From NCBI RefSeq assembly GCF_016807805.1, contig NZ_CP063362.1, forward strand, positions 930,001 to 994,000: a stretch of DNA of 64,000 bases, read 5' to 3'. Below are positions 27,657 through 37,000 of this stretch, in pieces (within the stretch, counting starts at the first letter, position 1; every line of letters begins with the position of its first letter). The notes beneath the pieces were generated by a model, which was given only the letters and a program-made list of their open reading frames with translations, was not told the origin of the DNA and did no database searches. The position numbers were made by a program, and so were the translations under genes. Origin of the DNA: Xanthobacter dioxanivorans (GTDB lineage: Bacteria > Pseudomonadota > Alphaproteobacteria > Rhizobiales > Xanthobacteraceae).

Positions 27657-28102
27657 CGTTCGTCCCTGCACTTGTGCTCGCGGGCGAGATTGGCCCGCAC
27701 CCTGAGGAGGAGGTCGCGCAGCATCTGCCGCTCGCCCTCGGAAAAGCCGTCCGTCGCCTCGGCGCGCACCAGCGCCCCGGCAGCGCGGATCGCCGCGAGA
27801 TAGGGCGTGGCGGCCGGCGTCAGCGAGACGGTCTTGGCCCTGCGGTCCTTGGGATCGGCTTCCCGCTCCACGAGCCCGGCCGCCTCCAGCCGGTCGAGGA
27901 AGCCGACGAGGGTCATGGGCTCCACGTTCATCTTCTCGGCCAGCGCCATCTGCCGCAGGCCGGGATGGAAATTCACGTAGGCGAGGGTCCGCGCCTCCCC
28001 GGCCGTGAGGCCGAGGCCCGCGGCGTCGAAGGCCCGGTCGGTGCGCCCGCGGAACAGCCGCGCGGCATCCACCAGCACAAATCCAAGGGAGGGCTCATCC
28101 AT
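27653..28102 (-). CDS. MarR-family transcriptional regulator
   Basis: A 149-residue winged-helix repressor: helix-turn-helix MALAEKMNVEPMTLVGFLDRLEAAGLVEREADPKDRRAKTVSL in shortened form (recognition helix near residue 65, wing DRRAK near 92). These proteins usually repress an adjacent exporter and release on binding a phenolic or drug ligand. The ATG at 28102 starts MDEPSLGFVL; an in-frame upstream ATG at 28153 would run through the operator-like AT-rich region and is less likely. It overlaps the MFS start by 4 bases. Confidence 0.88.
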   Translation of the reverse strand: MDEPSLGFVLVDAARLFRGRTDRAFDAAGLGLTAGEARTLAYVNFHPGLRQMALAEKMNVEPMTLVGFLDRLEAAGLVEREADPKDRRAKTVSLTPAATPYLAAIRAAGALVRAEATDGFSEGERQMLRDLLLRVRANLAREHKCRDER

Positions 28103-28133
28103 AGTAAGGCAAATATATAGTAAGTCTACCTTA
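28103..28133. promoter_or_regulatory. Putative MarR operator and promoter
   Basis: An AT-rich segment directly upstream of the MarR start, unlike the surrounding GC-rich DNA. It contains TAGTAAG twice (near 28102 and 28118, 16 bases apart) and an inverted repeat TAAG-TCTAC-CTTA at 28121-28133. Position next to the regulator start suits an autorepression site; no protein can be proven from sequence. Confidence 0.5.
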
Positions 28134-28206
28134 TCATCAAGATCCAATGTCATTGCGCCGTGGGATCGAGGCGCTATGTGTGGACCACACCGTTCGGAGA
28201 TCGTTC

Positions 28207-29332
28207 ATGCCCTGGTCCCTGACCATTGGCCGCGTCGGCGGAACCGCCATCCGCATCCATGTCACCTTCCTGCTCTTCCTGGTCTGGATCTGGGCCGCCT
28301 ATTACCGTTCCGGGGGGGCAGGCGGCGTGGGAAGGCGTCGTGTTCGTGGCCCTGCTGTTCGCCTGCGTGCTGCTGCACGAGCTCGGGCACGTCTTCGCCG
28401 CGCGGCACTACGGGGTGAAGACGCCCGACGTCACCCTCTGGCCCTTCGGCGGCATCGCCAATCTCGAACGCATTCCGGAGAAGCCCTCGGAGGAGCTGGT
28501 GGTGGCCATTGCCGGGCCGCTGGTGAATGTGGTCATCGCCGCCATCCTGCTCGTCATCCTCGGCGCGAGCCTGAACGGGGCGGACCTCAAGCCCGAGGAC
28601 CTCGCCAAGGTCGAGGATCCCGGCACCTCCATGCTGGTGAAGCTCGCCGGAGCCAACATCTTCCTGGTGCTGTTCAACCTCATCCCGGCCTTCCCCATGG
28701 ATGGCGGGCGCGTGCTGCGGGCCCTGCTCGCCATGAACATGAGCCACGCCAAGGCCACCGCCACCGCCGCCTCCATCGGCCAGGGCCTCGCCATCGGCCT
28801 CGGCCTGCTCGGCATCTTCACCAACCCCATGCTGATGATCATCGGCGTGTTCGTCTTCCTCGCCGCGTCCGGCGAGGCGGGGCAGGTGCAGCTCAAGGAG
28901 GCCTCGCGCGGGCTGCTCGTCTCCGACGCCATGATCACGCATTTCGAGACGCTCGGGCCGCAAGCCACCGTGGACGACGCGGCGGATGCGCTCATCCGTT
29001 CCACCCAGAAGGAATTCCCCGTGGTGGACGGGGCCGGGCGGCTGCGCGGCGTGCTCACCCGCGACGCCATGATCCGCGCGCTGAAGGACCAGGGGCCGCA
29101 GACGCCGGTGCTGGACGTGATGCAGGCGGACGTGCCCACGGTGGAAGCCCGCTCCAAGCTCGATGTCGCGCTGAAGCTCATCACCTCCGCGCAGGCGCCG
29201 GCGGTGGGCGTGGTGGATGCGGCCGGAAAGCTGGTCGGCCTGCTGACCCCGGAGAATGTGGGCGAGCTGATGATGATCCACATCGCCCTCGGCGACCGCC
29301 CCAAGGGGAAGCACCCGGTGGTGACGGGCTGA
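28207..29332 (+). pseudogene. Site-2 protease (M50) with CBS domains, frameshifted
   Basis: Intramembrane zinc metalloprotease. The ATG at 28207 gives MPWSLTIGRVGGTAIRIHVT then a hydrophobic helix, the normal start of this family. In a run of seven G (about 28313-28319) the frame shifts, and the rest, including ALLFACVLLHELGHVFAARH (HExxH zinc motif), FPMDGGRVLRALL (second Asp motif) and two C-terminal CBS domains (residues about 240-365), is in another frame. Removing one G restores a 374-residue protein of normal structure. So this is one extra base: sequencing error, slippage site, or recent mutation. No downstream partner gene. Confidence 0.85.
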
Positions 29333-29415
29333 CGCCCGTCCCGCGCGGGGCGGGCGCGGCGACGCAGGACCAAGCGACGCGCGGCAACGTCGTGTCGCGC
29401 GTCTGACCGGCGCCG

Positions 29416-30318
29416 TCAGGCGGCGCCGATCGCTTCCGTCTTCGGCGCCTCGACCTGGCGCACCTTGTCCATGACCGCCTTCTGCACCTTCTCGAACGCG
29501 CGCACCTCGATCTGGCGCACCCGCTCGCGCGAGACGCCGAATTCGGAGGCGAGGTCCTCCAGCGTCATCGGGTCTTCCGACAGGCGCCGGGCTTCGAAGA
29601 TGCGCCGCTCGCGCTCGTTCAGCACGGACAGCGCGCCGGAGAGCGCCGAGCGCCGGTTGTCCAGCTCCTCGCTCTCGGCCAGCTGCTCCTCCTGGTCGAG
29701 GCGCTCGTCCACCAGCCAGTCCTGCCACTCCCCGCCTTCCGAATCCTCGCGGATGGGGGCGTTGAGCGAGGCGTCACCGGACAGGCGGCGGTTCATGTCC
29801 ACCACGTCCTGCTCGGTGACGCCGAGCTTGGTGGCGATCTGCTTGACCTGGTCGGGGCGCAGGTCGCCCTCTTCCAGCGCGGAAATCTGGCTCTTGGCCT
29901 TGCGCAGGTTGAAGAACAGCTTCTTCTGCGCCGCCGTGGTGCCCATCTTCACGAGGCTCCACGAGCGCAGGATGTATTCCTGGATGGAGGCGCGGATCCA
30001 CCACATGGCGTAGGTGGCGAGGCGGAAGCCCTTTTCAGGCTCGAAGCGCTTGACCGCCTGCATGAGGCCCACATTGCCCTCGGAGATCACTTCCGAAATG
30101 GGCAAGCCATAGCCGCGATAGCCCATGGCAATCTTCGCCACGAGGCGCAGATGGCTCGTCACGAGCTTGTGTGCGGCATCGCGGTCCCCATGCTCGCGCC
30201 AGCTCTTGGCAAGCATATATTCCTCCTGCGGCTCCAGCATGGGAAACCGCCGGATCTCCTCCAGATACCGCGAGAGCCCGCCTTCCGCGGAAGGAATGGG
30301 CATGGACTTCTGGGCCAT
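29416..30318 (-). CDS. rpoH: RNA polymerase sigma-32 factor
   Basis: Heat-shock sigma factor, 300 residues. Region 2 reads NVGLMQAVKRFEPEKGFRLA followed by TYAMWWIRASIQEYILRSW. The RpoH box TTAAQKKLFFNLR distinguishes it from RpoD. Region 4 has TLEDLASEFGVSRERVRQIE. It is monocistronic, with AAGGAGG shortly before the ATG inside a small self-complementary stretch. Alphaproteobacteria often carry several rpoH paralogues; which one this is cannot be told here. Confidence 0.96.
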   Translation of the reverse strand: MAQKSMPIPSAEGGLSRYLEEIRRFPMLEPQEEYMLAKSWREHGDRDAAHKLVTSHLRLVAKIAMGYRGYGLPISEVISEGNVGLMQAVKRFEPEKGFRLATYAMWWIRASIQEYILRSWSLVKMGTTAAQKKLFFNLRKAKSQISALEEGDLRPDQVKQIATKLGVTEQDVVDMNRRLSGDASLNAPIREDSEGGEWQDWLVDERLDQEEQLAESEELDNRRSALSGALSVLNERERRIFEARRLSEDPMTLEDLASEFGVSRERVRQIEVRAFEKVQKAVMDKVRQVEAPKTEAIGAA

Positions 30319-30463
30319 AAGGAAGGCCTCCTTCTACCGCGGTCCCCGTCCGGGCGGCCGCCTGTGCGGCCGCGTGACGCCGACCGCGACGCGTCATGAT
30401 ATAGATACGAACGCAACGCGGATAGGTTTCACCCTCTCACGTCGACGCGAGAGATGTTTGCGT

Positions 30464-30519
30464 GCTTGCACGATCACGCTTGCACGATCGGGCCTGCACC
30501 ATCAGGCCTGCATGATCAC
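30464..30519. repeat. Four tandem 14-base repeats between rluD-type gene and rpoH
   Basis: GCTTGCACGATCAC, GCTTGCACGATCGG, GCCTGCACCATCAG and GCCTGCATGATCAC follow one another without gaps at 30464-30519. The last unit overlaps the stop codon (30516-30518) of the pseudouridine synthase gene. They lie in the 197-base gap upstream of rpoH. Each contains or nearly contains GATC; no function can be assigned. Confidence 0.75.
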
Positions 30520-31676
30520 GAAAGCGCGGCGGCGAGCGCGGCGAGGTCCTCCGGCAGGGGGCTTTCGAACGACAGCGTCTCGCCCGTGACCGGATGGGCG
30601 AAGCCGAGGCGGGCCGCATGCAGCGCCTGGCGGCCGAGACCCGAAAGGCGCTCCCGCGCCGCATCCGGCAGCAGCGACACCTTGGTGCGAAACCCCTGGC
30701 CGTAGACCTCGTCGCCCAGGAGCGGATGGCCCACATGGGCCATGTGCACGCGGATCTGGTGGGTGCGACCGGTTTCCAGCTGGCATTCCACGAGGCTCGC
30801 AACCCCCTCCTCGGTCCTCACCTCGCCCTTCACCAGCCCCTTGTTGCGGGGACTGGCGCGGCCGTGCCCGGCATACGCCTCCACCACCTCCCAATGGGTC
30901 ACGGCCTGCCGGCCGCTGGTGCGCACCGCCATCTTCTGGCGATGGGTGGGATGCCGGTCGATGGGCGCGTCGATGGTGCCGCGCGGCTCCGGCATCCCCC
31001 AGACGAAGGCGAGGTAGGCCCGCTCCAGCGGCCCGGTGCGGCCATGGTCGGCGAACTGCGCGGCGAGCCCCTTGTGGGCGGCATCGGACTTCGCCACCAC
31101 CAGCAGGCCGGACGTATCCTTGTCGAGGCGGTGGACGATCCCCGGTCGGCGCACGCCGCCGATGCCGGACAGGGTGTCTCCGCAATGGTGGAGCAAGGCA
31201 TTGACCAGCGTCCCGCTGGAATGCCCCGGCGCCGGGTGCACCACGAGCCCGGCCGGCTTGTCGATAACGACAAGGTGCGCGTCCTCGTACACGATGACGA
31301 GCGGGATGTTCTCCGGCTCCGGCGCCGCCGGCTCGGGAGGCGGCAGGTGGATGGTATAGATGTCGCCGGCATTGACCCGGCCGGCCGCGTCCCCTACCAC
31401 ACGCCCGCCGATGGAGACCTGCCCTTCCGCAACGAGACGCTGGATGCGGGTGCGGCTGAGGTCCGGCGCCTGGGGGGCGAGCAGGCGCGCAAGCGCACGG
31501 TCGAGCCTCTCGCCCGCGTCATCCGCGCCGGCCTGGACGGTGAGGGTCTCGCCCTCGTCCAGGTCGACGGTATCGGGGTCGACGGTGTCCGGGTCCCGTG
31601 TGTTCGGGCCCACTGTGTTCGGGTCCACGGTGCCGTCGTCGAAGCCGTCCTCGGCGGGGTTCATCGTCGCGTTCAT
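30516..31676 (-). CDS. rluD: RluA/RluD-family ribosomal large subunit pseudouridine synthase
   Basis: Converts uridines of 23S rRNA to pseudouridine. The 386-residue protein has an S4 RNA-binding domain (residues about 50-115), then the catalytic domain with motif GIVHRLDKDTSGLLVVAK carrying the nucleophile Asp, and the ETGRTHQIRVHM motif near residue 295. The first 40 residues are an acidic extension made of five 5-residue repeats (TVDPN, TVGPN, TRDPD, TVDPD, TVDLD), not part of the normal family. Assignment to RluD rather than RluC is from overall pattern and context upstream of rpoH, common in Rhizobiales. Confidence 0.9.
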   Translation of the reverse strand: MNATMNPAEDGFDDGTVDPNTVGPNTRDPDTVDPDTVDLDEGETLTVQAGADDAGERLDRALARLLAPQAPDLSRTRIQRLVAEGQVSIGGRVVGDAAGRVNAGDIYTIHLPPPEPAAPEPENIPLVIVYEDAHLVVIDKPAGLVVHPAPGHSSGTLVNALLHHCGDTLSGIGGVRRPGIVHRLDKDTSGLLVVAKSDAAHKGLAAQFADHGRTGPLERAYLAFVWGMPEPRGTIDAPIDRHPTHRQKMAVRTSGRQAVTHWEVVEAYAGHGRASPRNKGLVKGEVRTEEGVASLVECQLETGRTHQIRVHMAHVGHPLLGDEVYGQGFRTKVSLLPDAARERLSGLGRQALHAARLGFAHPVTGETLSFESPLPEDLAALAAALS

Positions 31677-31708
31677 CTCCGTTTTTCGATCAGGAGCCAG
31701 GGCCCCTC

Positions 31709-32056
31709 ATGTTCCACCGCCCGCCCCCCACCGACACCCCGGAAGAGGCGCTGACGCCGGAGCAGGAACGCATCATCCGCAAGTTCCGCCGGTTCTCCAG
31801 CGCCTCCCTGCTGATCATGGTGATCGGCGTGGCGGCGGTGCTCGGCGTCATTTCCTACCGCCTGCTGCGGGCCAAGCCCCTCGCCACCGGCGAGGTGACC
31901 GCCCTGCTGCCCAAGGGGGCGAAGATCGTCTCCACCGCGGTGTCGGGCGATGTGGTGGTCCTGATCCTGGACGTGGCCGGCGCCACCGAGATCCGCACCT
32001 TCGACGCCCGGACCCTCGCGCCGGCCGGCCGGCTGCGTTTCGCCGTGGAGCCGTGA
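31709..32056 (+). CDS. Small conserved membrane protein
   Basis: A 115-residue protein of unknown function, divergent from the pseudouridine synthase gene. After a short acidic N terminus (TPEEALTPEQERIIRKFRRF) comes one membrane helix (SLLIMVIGVAAVLGVISYRLL, about residues 33-53), then a small beta-rich domain (GEVTALLPKGAKIVSTAV, VVLILDVAGATEIRTFDA). I read it as anchored in the inner membrane with the C-terminal domain outside. It is placed as in other Rhizobiales next to rluD, but I do not recognise a function. Confidence 0.75.
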   Translation: MFHRPPPTDTPEEALTPEQERIIRKFRRFSSASLLIMVIGVAAVLGVISYRLLRAKPLATGEVTALLPKGAKIVSTAVSGDVVVLILDVAGATEIRTFDARTLAPAGRLRFAVEP

Positions 32057-32096
32057 GGCGGGCCGGAGCCTTCCTTGGTACCCGTGAATTCCGGCC

Positions 32097-32768
32097 CTAT
32101 TGCAGCGAGCCGTCGCCGTCGCCGGGCATGCGGGCCAGCATCATCTGGGTGATGGCCACCAGCATGTCGGCGCGGGCCTTGAGGCTCTCCGCCTCCAGCA
32201 GCGCCTGCTTCTCCAGCGGCCCGTAGGGCGACATCACCGAAAGCGCGTTCACCAGCGTCTCGGTGCCGGCCTGGCGGATGCCGTCCCAGTCCGCCTCCAG
32301 CTTGTTGGCGTCGAGGAAAGCCGCGAGCGCGGCGAGCACCGCCTCGCGATCCACCGCCGCCTCGCCGGCCGAGGCCTGGAAGTCGGAGGCGAACGGCGAC
32401 GCATCCACCCGGAATTGCCGGTAGGGCGTGGTGACTGCGAGTTCCTCCACGATGCTGAACCGGCAGATGCCGGTCAGCGTAATGAGATACCTGCCGTCCC
32501 CCGTCTCGCTGAACTGGCTGAGGCGGCCGAGGCAGCCCACCTTGTACAGGCCGGGGCCCTGCGCGGTCTCCGGCACAGCCTCGTCGGGCTGCACCATGCC
32601 AATGAGGCGCGGACCTGCGAGCGCCGCATCCACCATGGCGAGGTAGCGCGGCTCGAAGATGTTGAGCGGCAGGTCCGCGCGCGGCAGGAGCAGCGCGCCG
32701 GCGAGCGGAAAAACCGGGATCACCGCCGGAACCTCCGCCGGTGACAGATAAGAACGGTTGGCAGCCAC
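32097..32768 (-). CDS. Lon substrate-binding (LON N-terminal) domain protein
   Basis: A 223-residue protein made of the Lon protease N-terminal domain alone, without ATPase or protease parts: IPVFPLAGALLLPRADLPLN, FEPRYLAMVDAAL, GCLGRLSQFSETGDGRYLIT, LTGICRFSI. Such stand-alone proteins are widespread; their role is thought to be substrate handling but is not established. It lies 12 bases after the thioredoxin/TPR gene in the same direction, so the two are likely an operon, and the pairing is common in alphaproteobacteria. Confidence 0.9.
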   Translation of the reverse strand: MAANRSYLSPAEVPAVIPVFPLAGALLLPRADLPLNIFEPRYLAMVDAALAGPRLIGMVQPDEAVPETAQGPGLYKVGCLGRLSQFSETGDGRYLITLTGICRFSIVEELAVTTPYRQFRVDASPFASDFQASAGEAAVDREAVLAALAAFLDANKLEADWDGIRQAGTETLVNALSVMSPYGPLEKQALLEAESLKARADMLVAITQMMLARMPGDGDGSLQ

Positions 32769-32780
32769 GAAAAAAGTCCT

Positions 32781-33698
32781 TCAGGCGAACATGATCGCCG
32801 ACAGTTTCTTACGCCCCGAAAGGGTGAGCGGATCGGTGGGACCCCAGGCCTCGAACAGCTGGACCAGCTGCTTGCGCGCCCCGTCCTCGTTCCAGGCGCG
32901 GTCGCGCTTGACGATGTCGAGCAGGTGGATGAGCGCGTCCTCGCGCCGCCCCTTGGCGTTGAACGCCAGGGCGAGCTCGAAGCGGGCCTGGTGGTCGTTG
33001 GGGTCGAGATCCACCTTCGCCTTGAGCGTCGCGAGATCGCCGAGGGAGGCCGCCTGCTCGGCCACCTCCAGCGCGGCACGGGCGGCGGCCACGGCGCTGT
33101 CGTTCTGCTTGTCGGCCGGGACCTGGGCGAGGACGGCCTTGGCCTGATCCAGCGCCCCGGCCGCGACCTGCGCGCGCACGAGGCCGGCCAGGGCCTTCAG
33201 GTTGTCCGGCTCCTCGCCGAGCACCCCGGCGAAGATCTCGGCGGCGGCGGCGAGGTCGCCCTCCGCCAGCATGGCCTCGGCGGTGGCCAGCGCTTCCTCC
33301 AGCCCGTCGGTGGCGGGACCCGTGAGGCGCTCGATGAAGGCCTTCACCTGGCCCTCGGGCAGTGCCCCCATGAAGCCGTCCACCGGCTGGCCGTTCACGA
33401 AGGCATAGACGGTGGGTACCGACTGGATGCCGAGCTTGCCCGGGATCACCGGGTGGTCGTCGATATTGAGCTTGGCGAGGCGCACCTTGCCCTTGGCCGC
33501 CTTCACTGCCTTCTCGATCACCGGCGTGAGGGTCTTGCACGGCCCGCACCAGGGCGCCCAGAAGTCCACCAGCACCGGGCGGCGCTTGGATTCCTCCATC
33601 ACGTCGGCCAAGAAGGTCTGGGTGGTGGTGTCGATGATGTCGCCGCCGGCCGCCACGTTGCCCGCGCCTTGTCCGGCGCCCGCCTGGTTCAACAGCAT
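32781..33698 (-). CDS. cnoX: Thioredoxin-TPR co-chaperone (CnoX/YbbN family)
   Basis: A 305-residue protein: thioredoxin domain at residues about 20-125 with active-site WAPWCGPCK, followed by a TPR-like helical C-terminal region (LEEALATAEAMLAEGDLAAA and later repeats). This is the CnoX/YbbN family of holdase co-chaperones acting with GroEL and DnaK; unlike E. coli YbbN, both redox Cys are present, as in Caulobacter CnoX. The ATG at 33698 (MLLNQAG) is chosen over a longer frame with Arg-rich non-family sequence. Upstream of the Lon-domain gene. Confidence 0.9.
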   Translation of the reverse strand: MLLNQAGAGQGAGNVAAGGDIIDTTTQTFLADVMEESKRRPVLVDFWAPWCGPCKTLTPVIEKAVKAAKGKVRLAKLNIDDHPVIPGKLGIQSVPTVYAFVNGQPVDGFMGALPEGQVKAFIERLTGPATDGLEEALATAEAMLAEGDLAAAAEIFAGVLGEEPDNLKALAGLVRAQVAAGALDQAKAVLAQVPADKQNDSAVAAARAALEVAEQAASLGDLATLKAKVDLDPNDHQARFELALAFNAKGRREDALIHLLDIVKRDRAWNEDGARKQLVQLFEAWGPTDPLTLSGRKKLSAIMFA

Positions 33699-34043
33699 GT
33701 GTCGCAATCCCCGAAATCCCGGCCCGCCCCGGCCGTCGCCGGAGGGGCAGCCCTTAAATGGGCGTTCGCCGCGCACGCGCAATCGGCGTTCCGCGCCGTT
33801 CTACCGCTTTCAGCGGCGGAAGGTAAGACGGCGGCCTTGATGCAACCAGGAGGCGCGCGCGAGGGCCCCGCACCCGGCCCCCGCACCCTTCCCCCTGTGG
33901 ATCGTTGCCCGGCCGAGGCTTGCGCCGCACGGCGGCGGCGGGCACGCTCGGGTTTGACCGCAACCTGGAAGGCTGGCACACCCCGCCCCGATGACCGCAT
34001 CCCCCGCCGAGCCGCGCACCACGCGCACGCCCGTCTCGCCCGA
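33699..34043. other. 345-base intergenic region before smc
   Basis: Divergent gap between the thioredoxin/TPR gene and smc. GC-rich with no convincing small gene, operator or RNA; it presumably holds both promoters. Confidence 0.5.
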
Positions 34044-37000
34044 ATGAAGTTCGACCGCCTGCGCATCGTGGGCTTCAAGACCTTCGTCGAGCCGACCGAT
34101 CTCCTGATCGAGCCCGGCCTCACCGGTGTCGTGGGGCCGAACGGGTGCGGCAAATCCAATCTCGTGGAAGCGCTGCGGTGGGTCATGGGCGAGAGCTCCC
34201 ACAAGGCCATGCGCGCCCAGGACATGGACGACGTCATCTTCTCCGGCACCACCGGGCGGCCGGCGCGCAATTCCGCCGAGGTGGTGCTCAGCCTCGACAA
34301 TTCGGACCGCACGGCCCCCGCCGCCTTCAACGAATGGGACCAGCTCGAGATCGTCCGCCGCATCGAGCGCGGATCCGGATCCAGCTACCGCATCAACGGG
34401 AAGGACGTGCGCGCCCGCGACGTGCAGCTCATCTTCGCCGACGCCTCCACCGGCGCCCGCTCGCCGGCCCTGGTGCGGCAGGGGCAGATCGGCGAGATCG
34501 TCGGCGCCAAGCCCAACGCCCGCCGCCGCATCCTGGAGGAGGCGGCCGGCGTCGCCGGCCTGCACGCCCGCCGCCATGAGGCCGAGACCCGGCTGAAGGC
34601 GGCCGAGCAGAACCTGCTGCGCCTGGAAGACGTCATCACCCAGCTCGGCAGCCAGGTGGAGAGCCTGCGCCGCCAGTCGCGCCAGACCGTGCGCTACAAG
34701 GCGCTGGCCACCGAGATCCGCCAGTGCGAGGCGACCCTGCTCTGGCTGCGCTGGGGCGAAGTGACGCGCGCCCTCGCCGAGGCCGAGCAGGCCGTGGAGG
34801 CCGCCGGCCGCGACGGCGCCGAGCATACGCGCCTGCAGGCCGAGGCCTCGCGGCTCCAGGCGCTGGCCGCCCACGCGCTCCCGCCCTTGCGGCAGAAGGA
34901 GGCGGAAGCCGCCGCCAGCCTGCAGCGGCTGACCCATGCGCGCACCGAGCTCGACGCCGAGGAGGCGCGGCTTTCCGCCCGCAAGGACGAGCTGGAGCGC
35001 CGCCTCGTCCAGCTCGCCCAGGACACCGCCCGGGAAGAAGCCCTCTCCGCCGACGCCGAAGGGGTTCTGGAGCGCCTCGCCGCCGAGGCCGAGACCCTGC
35101 GTTTCGACCAGGAGGAGGCGGCCGAGCAGGAAGCTGTCGCCGCCGAGCGCCTGGACGAGGCCGCGGCCCATCTGGAGGACGCCGAGCGGGCGCTGGAGGA
35201 AAAGACCGCCCATTTCGCCGACCTTGGCGCACGCCGCGCCAGCCTGGAACAGGCGATCCGCGAAATCCGCGACCGGCTCGGGCGCAATGCCGCCGAGCGC
35301 GCCTCGGTGGAGGCCGAGGAAGCCCGCCTGAAACAGCAGGCGGGCACCGACGCGCTGGAAACCATCCGCCTCGACGCGGAGGCCGCCCGCGATGCCCTGG
35401 CCGAGGCCGAGGAGGCGAGCCTGGACGCGGAGGCCGCCCACGCGGCCGCCCGCCGCGCCGTGGAGGAGCTGCGCCCGGCCCTGTCCGAAGCCCAGTCCCG
35501 CTTCGGCCGGCTCGACACCGAGGCCCGCACCCTTACCAAGCTGCTGCAATCCTCCGACCGGCGCTTTCCGCCGGTGGCGGATCTCGTGACCGTCGCCAAG
35601 GGTTACGAGACGGCGCTGGGCGCGGCCTTGGGCGACGATCTCGACCTGCCGGTGGACGCCGCCGCCCCGGCGCGCTGGGCGGGCGCGGCGGCCGATTCGG
35701 CCGACCCCGCCCTGCCGGCCGGGATCGAGCCCCTCGCCCGCTTCGTATCCGGCGCGCCCGCCCTGGCCAGACGCCTGGCGCAGGTGGGCATCGTGACGCG
35801 CGGGCAGGGCCCCGGCCTCTCAGCCCAGCTCAAGGTCGGCCAGCGCCTCGTCTCCATCGAGGGCGACCTGTGGCGCTGGGACGGCGTCGTCGCCGCCGCC
35901 GATGCTCCCACCGCCGCCGCCCGCCGCCTCGCCGAGCGCAACCGGCTCGCCGACATCGAGGCGGAGGCAGCCATCGCCGCCGCCCATCTGGAGGAGGTCC
36001 GCGCCACCCTCGCCGGACGTGACGGCACGCTGCGGCACGCCGCGGAGGCGGAGCATGCGGCCCGCGAGGCGCGCCGCGCCGCCCAGCGTGCCGCCGAGGC
36101 AAGCCGCATGGCGCTGGAAGCGGCCGAGCGCCGCGCCGCCCAGCACCTCGCCCGCCTCTCGGCCCTCGCGGAGGCGCGGACCCGCCTCACCGCCGTGCGG
36201 GAAGAGGGGAACACGCGCCTGGACGAGGCGCAGGGCCAGCTTCTCGCCCTCGACGCGCCGCAGGTGCTCGAAACCGAGCTCGCCCGCGCCCGCGCCGAGA
36301 CCAGCGAGCGCCGCGCGGCGCTGACCGAGGCCCGCGCCCGCGTCGATACGCTGCGCCGCGACGGCACGCAGCGGCTGCGGCGCCTGGAAGCCGTCGCCGC
36401 CGAGGAGCGCTCGTGGCGCCAGCGCGCCGGCGGCACCGCCGATCGCCTCGCCGCCGTGGCCGCCCGCGAACGCGAGGCGAAGGCCGAGCTCGCGACGCTG
36501 GAGGACGCCCCGGCCGAGTTCATCCGCCGCCGCCGGGCGCTCATGACCGCTCTGGAGGCGGCCGAAGCCGCCCGCCGCGCGGCCGCCGATCGCCTGGCGG
36601 AAGGAGAAGCGGCGCTCGCCGCCGCGGACCGCGCCGCCCGCGAGGCGCTGGAAGCCATGTCCGGCACGCGGGCCGAGGCCGCCCGCGCCGATGCCCGGCT
36701 GGAGGCCGCCCGCCAGCGTCGCGACGACCTCCTGCGCGAGATTTCCGACGCGCTCGATGGCCCGCCGGAGCTCGCCCGCGAGCAGGCCGGCCTTTCCGCC
36801 GACGGGCCGGCCCCCAACGTCTCCGCCATCGAGGCGACACTGGAGCGGGCCAAGCGCGACCGTGACCGCCTCGGCGCCGTGAACCTGCGCGCCGACGTGG
36901 AGCTGGGGGAAACCGAGGGACAGCACGACAAGCTGGTGGCCGAGCGCGACGACCTCATCGAGGCTATCAAGCGCCTGCGCGGCGCCATCCAGAGCCTCAA

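Noticed and set aside
30464..30519. CRISPR array
   Set aside because: The units are 14 bases long and directly adjacent with no spacers.
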